Below, one piece after another: positions 60,825 to 64,000 of a stretch of DNA of 64,000 nt. The stretch's first letter is position 1. The number at the start of each line of letters is the position of its first letter. The stretch covers positions 246,471 to 310,470 of the forward strand of contig JAEUNO010000015.1 in assembly GCA_016791045.1 (NCBI GenBank), read 5' to 3'. A model generated the notes under the pieces. It did not search any database. It was not told the DNA's origin and worked only from the letters and a program-made list of their open reading frames with translations. This DNA is from Methyloversatilis sp. (lineage in GTDB: Bacteria > Pseudomonadota > Gammaproteobacteria > Burkholderiales > Rhodocyclaceae). The position numbers were made by a program, and so were the translations under genes.

Positions 60825-61430
60825 ATGCACTCCAGTACCCACACTCAGCGCGTCCTCGATCTGGCCAGCCAGAAGGGGCTACTGCGCGCCAGCGATCTGG
60901 ACGCCATCAGTGCGCCTCGGGTCGTTCTGACGCGCCTGACCGCCGCGGGTCTGCTGGAGAAGGTGGGGCGTGGCCTGTACCGTCTGCCGGATGCACAGGT
61001 TTCGGAATTCGAGAGCCTTGGCACCATCGCCACCAAGGTACCTCAAGCGGTGTTCTGCCTGCTCACGGCACTGCAGTTTCATGAGCTGACCACGCAGCTG
61101 CCGCGTCAAATCTGGATCGCCATGCCTCGGGGCAGCCACCCGCCCCGTATCGACTACCCGCCCGTCAAGATGGTGCAATTCACGGGCGATGCATACTCGG
61201 CAGGGATTGAGGAGATCGAACGCGACAGTGTCAGGCTCCGCGTGTACAGCGTGGCCAAGACCGTGGCGGACTGCTTCAAGCACCGCAACAAAATCGGTCT
61301 GGATGTGGCGCTGGAGGCGCTGAAAGACGCCCGTGCGCGCGGCAAGGCCTCCGTCGACGACATCTGGCGTTTCGCCAAGATATGCCGAGTGGCCAACGTG
61401 ATGCGCCCCTACCTCGAAAGTGTCGGGTGA
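60825..61430 (+). CDS. abiEi: AbiEi-family type IV antitoxin/transcriptional regulator
   Basis: 201 residues from ATG 60825. An N-terminal winged helix (QRVLDLASQKGLLRASDLDA, VLTRLTAAGLLEKVGRGLYR) is followed by the AbiEi C-terminal domain (VFCLLTALQFHELTTQLPRQ, RVYSVAKTVADCFKHRNKIG). It represses its own operon and blocks AbiEii toxicity without direct binding (type IV toxin-antitoxin). Overlaps the toxin gene by GTGA. Such pairs give abortive infection against phage and stabilise mobile elements. Confidence 0.92.
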   Translation: MHSSTHTQRVLDLASQKGLLRASDLDAISAPRVVLTRLTAAGLLEKVGRGLYRLPDAQVSEFESLGTIATKVPQAVFCLLTALQFHELTTQLPRQIWIAMPRGSHPPRIDYPPVKMVQFTGDAYSAGIEEIERDSVRLRVYSVAKTVADCFKHRNKIGLDVALEALKDARARGKASVDDIWRFAKICRVANVMRPYLESVG

Positions 61431-62302
61431 GCGCGGCCACCCCGAATGTCGCGGCATCCGTCCGTGCGCGCCTGCTCAACGTCGCCAGGGCACAAGGCGT
61501 CGATTTCAATCAGGTGCTGGTGCGCTTCGCCCTGGAGCGCATCCTCTACCGGCTGACCCAGTCGCCGCACGCGGATCGCTTTCTGCTCAAAGGTGCGCTG
61601 CTGTTCACGCTCTGGTACGACATGCCACACCGGGCCACACGCGATGCCGACCTCCTGGGCTTTGGTGCCAGCGATCCGGAGTCAGTGGCCCGAGTATTCC
61701 GGGACATCGCAGCTGTAGCGGTCGATGACGGCATCGTGTTCGATCCTGCCTCCGTCACGGTCGAAGAGATCCGCAAGGCGGCTGGCTACGGCGGCGTTCG
61801 CGTGATCATTGCGGGCGATCTGGCCAGAGCACGCTGCAAGACCCAAATCGACGTCGGCTTCGGCGACGCAGTCACCCCGGCGCCTGTTGATTCGGTCTAT
61901 CCGGTACTGCTGGAGGAAATGCCCGCACCGCGACTGCGGGCCTACCCAACGTACACCGTCATCGCGGAAAAGCTCCACGCCATCGCTTTGCTGGGCATGA
62001 CCAACAGCCGCTTGAAGGACTACTTCGATCTGTCGGTGCTGTTGGAACGAGAAACTCTGGACACCGATCTGCTGGCCCGGGCGATCAAGGCCACGTTCGA
62101 AAGACGGGGCATGGCGGTTCCTGATGCGCTGCATGGCGGGGTGCTTGTGGGCCTGACCGACGAGTTTGCGCACGACGCTTCGCGCCAGGCGCTGTGGCTG
62201 GCATTTCTCAAGAAGAACGAACTTCCGCCAGAACCCTTGCCCGCCATCGTCGGCCGCTTGAGCGTGGCATTGGCACCCGCGTTGAACGCCGTCGCTCGTT
62301 GA
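61427..62302 (+). CDS. abiEii: AbiEii-family nucleotidyltransferase toxin
   Basis: 291 residues from GTG 61427 overlapping the antitoxin stop. Motif I of the AbiEii/MenA family is seen in RFLLKGALLFTLWYDMPHRA followed by TRDADLLGFG (the D-x-D metal site), then KTQIDVGFGDAVTPAP with the third acidic residue, and AEKLHAIALLGMTNSRLKDY (motif with Lys and Asp). Characterised relatives add nucleotides to tRNA or use GTP to halt growth on infection. Together with AbiEi it makes a complete pair with no visible damage. Confidence 0.92.
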   Translation: MSAATPNVAASVRARLLNVARAQGVDFNQVLVRFALERILYRLTQSPHADRFLLKGALLFTLWYDMPHRATRDADLLGFGASDPESVARVFRDIAAVAVDDGIVFDPASVTVEEIRKAAGYGGVRVIIAGDLARARCKTQIDVGFGDAVTPAPVDSVYPVLLEEMPAPRLRAYPTYTVIAEKLHAIALLGMTNSRLKDYFDLSVLLERETLDTDLLARAIKATFERRGMAVPDALHGGVLVGLTDEFAHDASRQALWLAFLKKNELPPEPLPAIVGRLSVALAPALNAVAR

Positions 62303-62344
62303 ATATCCTTTCATAGGGCAGCGGCTTCGCGCCCTTCGCCACGG

Positions 62345-62698
62345 TCAGTGGTGGTCGCGATAGCCTGCGGGCGACTTGTAATGGTCTTCCATCCGATGGG
62401 GCTGCTCATCGACCTTGTCGAGCCAGGCGCGGCGGATGGCCAGATGGTCGGCAGCCCAATCCAGCAGATCGGGCGTGACCTTGTCTTTCAGCTTGTCCGG
62501 CGTCGAGAACGCGGCGTTGGGCAGCTTCAGCTCGGGCGGCAGGAGGCGCGGGATCTGCTGACGGGCGACGCCGTAGACCTCGAAGGTGTCGATGAGGCGC
62601 TTGGCCTGGGCGCGGGCCGGGTCAAGGCGGTCGCGCAGCAGGCTCCACGCCTTGCCCAGAAGCCCGAACACGCCCGTGGCTTCGCCGACGATCGTCAT
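62345..62698 (-). CDS. Small unknown protein downstream of hsdS
   Basis: 117 residues from ATG 62698, two bases after the HsdS stop, so cotranscribed with it. I do not recognise a family. The order is an N-terminal hydrophobic/helical stretch (FGLLGKAWSLLRDRLDPARA), a RLIDTFEVYGVARQQIPRLL segment, then LLDWAADHLAIRRAWLDKVD, which looks like the part after the helix-turn-helix in some phage-type regulators, though no HTH is evident. It ends with a His/Tyr-rich tail. Convergent with abiEii, 42 bp apart. Confidence 0.7.
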   Translation of the reverse strand: MTIVGEATGVFGLLGKAWSLLRDRLDPARAQAKRLIDTFEVYGVARQQIPRLLPPELKLPNAAFSTPDKLKDKVTPDLLDWAADHLAIRRAWLDKVDEQPHRMEDHYKSPAGYRDHH

Positions 62699-62700
62699 GC

Positions 62701-63591
62701 TCAAGCCACCTCGTCGATCAGGGCTTCGGCCAGGTGGGCTTGGGTGGTCTGGCGGGCGGTGAGGCGTTGGCGCAGGTCGGCGCACAGGCGGCGAAGCGAT
62801 TCGACGCGGGCGACGATGCGGGATTGTTCCGCTAGAGGAGGTAGCGCAACCAGAAATAACACCAACGAATCTTGGTTCAGCTTTGGCATCTTCACCCGGT
62901 TTTCAGCAGCTTTCACTTGGTCGAGGAATGGTTGACCGAGGATGTACAGGAGCAGGTAGTCTGAATCCAGCATCGACTCGATGGGATACATGTCCGCGCT
63001 ACAAAGACCCTCAAAATCAACAAGTACAGCCTTTGAAAGGGATGGACGGATCTTTGAGTAGAGGATCTGACCAGGCTTGAATAAGTGGTTGGGGCTGATG
63101 ATCTCGGCCTGTGCAACTGTTCGTTTTTGGAGCAGCCGTCCAGTCCCCTTTTCTATGCAGTCAGGCGCTACTTGCAGCTTTCCTTGGTGCTGAGCTGGAG
63201 GGACGAGATTCGATGCGATGACTGCAATTTGACCGAATCGGACCCACTGCCACCCAACGGGCAGGTCAAACGGCTCGTCCTCGATTGCGATGGGTGCCAA
63301 TGGCTTTTCGCGCTTGAATTTGCCAGCCGCGATCAGACGATCCTTCTCCGCGCGAATCTTCTTCAGCAGTTCGCTGGCGGGTTCGTCGTTCGGGTCTTGG
63401 GGCACGAGCAAGCCACGTACGGCCAGTTGCAGGATGGTTTGTTCCAGGGCGTCGATGGCTTCGGGGCGGTCGAGCAGGACGTCGAAGTGGGTGGCGACGC
63501 GTTGCCAATTGTCGGCCAGCTCTTCAGGAGAGGCGCTGGCGGTCAGTTCGCCCAGCAGGGTTTGCACGAGTTGAGCGTGTTGCGTCGCCAC
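62701..63591 (-). CDS. hsdS: Type I restriction-modification specificity subunit, half-length
   Basis: 296 residues, against 400-580 for a normal HsdS with two target-recognition domains. The conserved N-terminal part (DALEQTILQLAVRGLLVPQD, PASELLKKIRAEKDRLIAAG), one recognition domain (about 90-235, from LPVGWQWVRFGQIAVIAS) and one coiled-coil spacer (ALPPLAEQSRIVARVESLRR) are seen. It reads as an intact half-subunit, not a frameshifted gene, and could act as a homodimer that recognises a symmetric site. No hsdM or hsdR is in the window; they may lie past the right edge, although hsdM usually sits directly upstream and here a different gene does. Confidence 0.88.
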   Translation of the reverse strand: MATQHAQLVQTLLGELTASASPEELADNWQRVATHFDVLLDRPEAIDALEQTILQLAVRGLLVPQDPNDEPASELLKKIRAEKDRLIAAGKFKREKPLAPIAIEDEPFDLPVGWQWVRFGQIAVIASNLVPPAQHQGKLQVAPDCIEKGTGRLLQKRTVAQAEIISPNHLFKPGQILYSKIRPSLSKAVLVDFEGLCSADMYPIESMLDSDYLLLYILGQPFLDQVKAAENRVKMPKLNQDSLVLFLVALPPLAEQSRIVARVESLRRLCADLRQRLTARQTTQAHLAEALIDEVA

Positions 63592-63648
63592 TAACCGGCC
63601 CTTGGCTTCAAGGGCATCGTAAGCGTCCGACCGACACCGTGTTGACGG

Positions 63649-64000
63649 TCAGAGTTTGATCTTTGCGAGTCGTCGATCGACTTCGGCGATGTCGAAGGCA
63701 GCGGGGTCGAAGGTTGAGCCGAACCAGTCGAGCATGGCTTGATGTTCGGGATGTCGCAGGTCGGTGATGGCGTCGACAAATTCGGCGTAGCCGTGGGCGC
63801 CACCGACGTCGTCGGGCGGTGCTGCATTGGCGCCGGTCACGCACAGTGCGGTGTCAAACAGCGGATCGGGTTCGATGCGGCGTTCGACCTTGATGCGGTG
63901 AATCCAGTTGTCACCGTAGTCGTAGAGATAGCTAAATGAACGTGCAGCACCCAGCGCGCTGGCCAGGCGCACCCGCTGTTCGTTGCTGAGCGGGTCAACG
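63649..64000 (-). CDS. pRiA4b ORF-3-like protein, N-terminal part cut by window edge
   Basis: About 117 C-terminal residues are visible; the frame stays open to the right edge, so the start is outside. SFSYLYDYGDNWIHRIKVER is the core motif of the plasmid pRiA4b ORF-3-like family (PF07929), followed by GANAAPPDDVGGAHGYAEFV, also typical. Function is unknown in the family, which is often found on plasmids and in defence or mobile islands. It lies 57 bp upstream of hsdS on the same strand, where hsdM would be expected. Confidence 0.85.
   Translation of the reverse strand, partial: VDPLSNEQRVRLASALGAARSFSYLYDYGDNWIHRIKVERRIEPDPLFDTALCVTGANAAPPDDVGGAHGYAEFVDAITDLRHPEHQAMLDWFGSTFDPAAFDIAEVDRRLAKIKL

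Noticed and set aside
1-64000. CRISPR arrays, tRNA or rRNA genes, IS elements
   Set aside because: I saw no regularly spaced repeats, cloverleaf-like segments, rRNA sequence or transposase; a covariance-model scan would be needed to rule out tRNAs fully.

Overview
The window is GC-rich, densely packed chromosomal DNA. It looks like a betaproteobacterium of the Rhodocyclales type, possibly Methyloversatilis-like. That placement is an inference from the exosortase A gene set and general gene content; there is no rRNA or tRNA here to confirm it.

Positions 1-25531 hold one long leftward gene train for an exosortase A (XrtA)/PEP-CTERM exopolysaccharide system. In transcription order it encodes: the export lipoprotein, chain-length determinant, tyrosine autokinase, outer-membrane barrel, XrtA-associated ATPase, UDP-GlcNAc 2-epimerase, polysaccharide deacetylase, FemAB-like protein, a glycosyltransferase, exosortase A itself, more glycosyltransferases, an asparagine-synthase-like amidotransferase, a CapK-like adenylate-forming enzyme, an O-antigen-ligase-like polymerase, two glycosyltransferases, an SGNH/MBOAT acylation pair and an AAC(3)-like acetyltransferase cut by the left edge. 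Many neighbouring genes overlap by NTGA or TGATG, so translation is probably coupled.

Positions 25636-35303 hold two LolC/E-type permeases, a ThiF-like adenylyltransferase, a PEP-CTERM protein behind a near-perfect sigma-54 promoter, a nitroreductase-like protein, a DUF1302-type barrel, a LolD-type ATPase, a LolA-like periplasmic protein and an exosortase-associated N-acyl amino acid synthase. Together they could make and export an acylated amino acid.

Positions 35334-45920 carry YceI, a CDP-alcohol phosphatidyltransferase and an unusual set of pterin/flavin-precursor-type genes: an MDR dehydrogenase, a PTPS-like protein without its catalytic residues, a glycosyltransferase, a methyltransferase, a flippase-like membrane protein, a RibD-type reductase, a GTP cyclohydrolase II with an eroded DHBP-synthase-like N-domain, a creatininase-family hydrolase and a membrane sulfatase-like enzyme. 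No described pathway that I know fits the whole set. Next come an AraC regulator, a Baeyer-Villiger monooxygenase and two divergent PEP-CTERM genes (45892-50991).

Positions 51358-57806 hold what looks like a complete photoactive yellow protein (PYP) light-sensing cassette: tyrosine ammonia-lyase and p-coumarate ligase (chromophore synthesis), PYP (receptor), then a PAS-GGDEF diguanylate cyclase and a PAS-GGDEF-EAL protein (c-di-GMP output). With an exopolysaccharide locus on the same stretch, blue-light control of matrix production is a reasonable hypothesis.

Positions 57995-64000 are less GC-rich and form a defence/mobile island: two small unknown genes, an XRE-ImmA/IrrE protein paired with an unknown 218-residue protein, an AbiEi/AbiEii toxin-antitoxin pair, an unknown small gene, a half-sized HsdS and a pRiA4b ORF-3-like gene cut by the right edge. 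I saw no tRNA, rRNA, CRISPR array or transposase.
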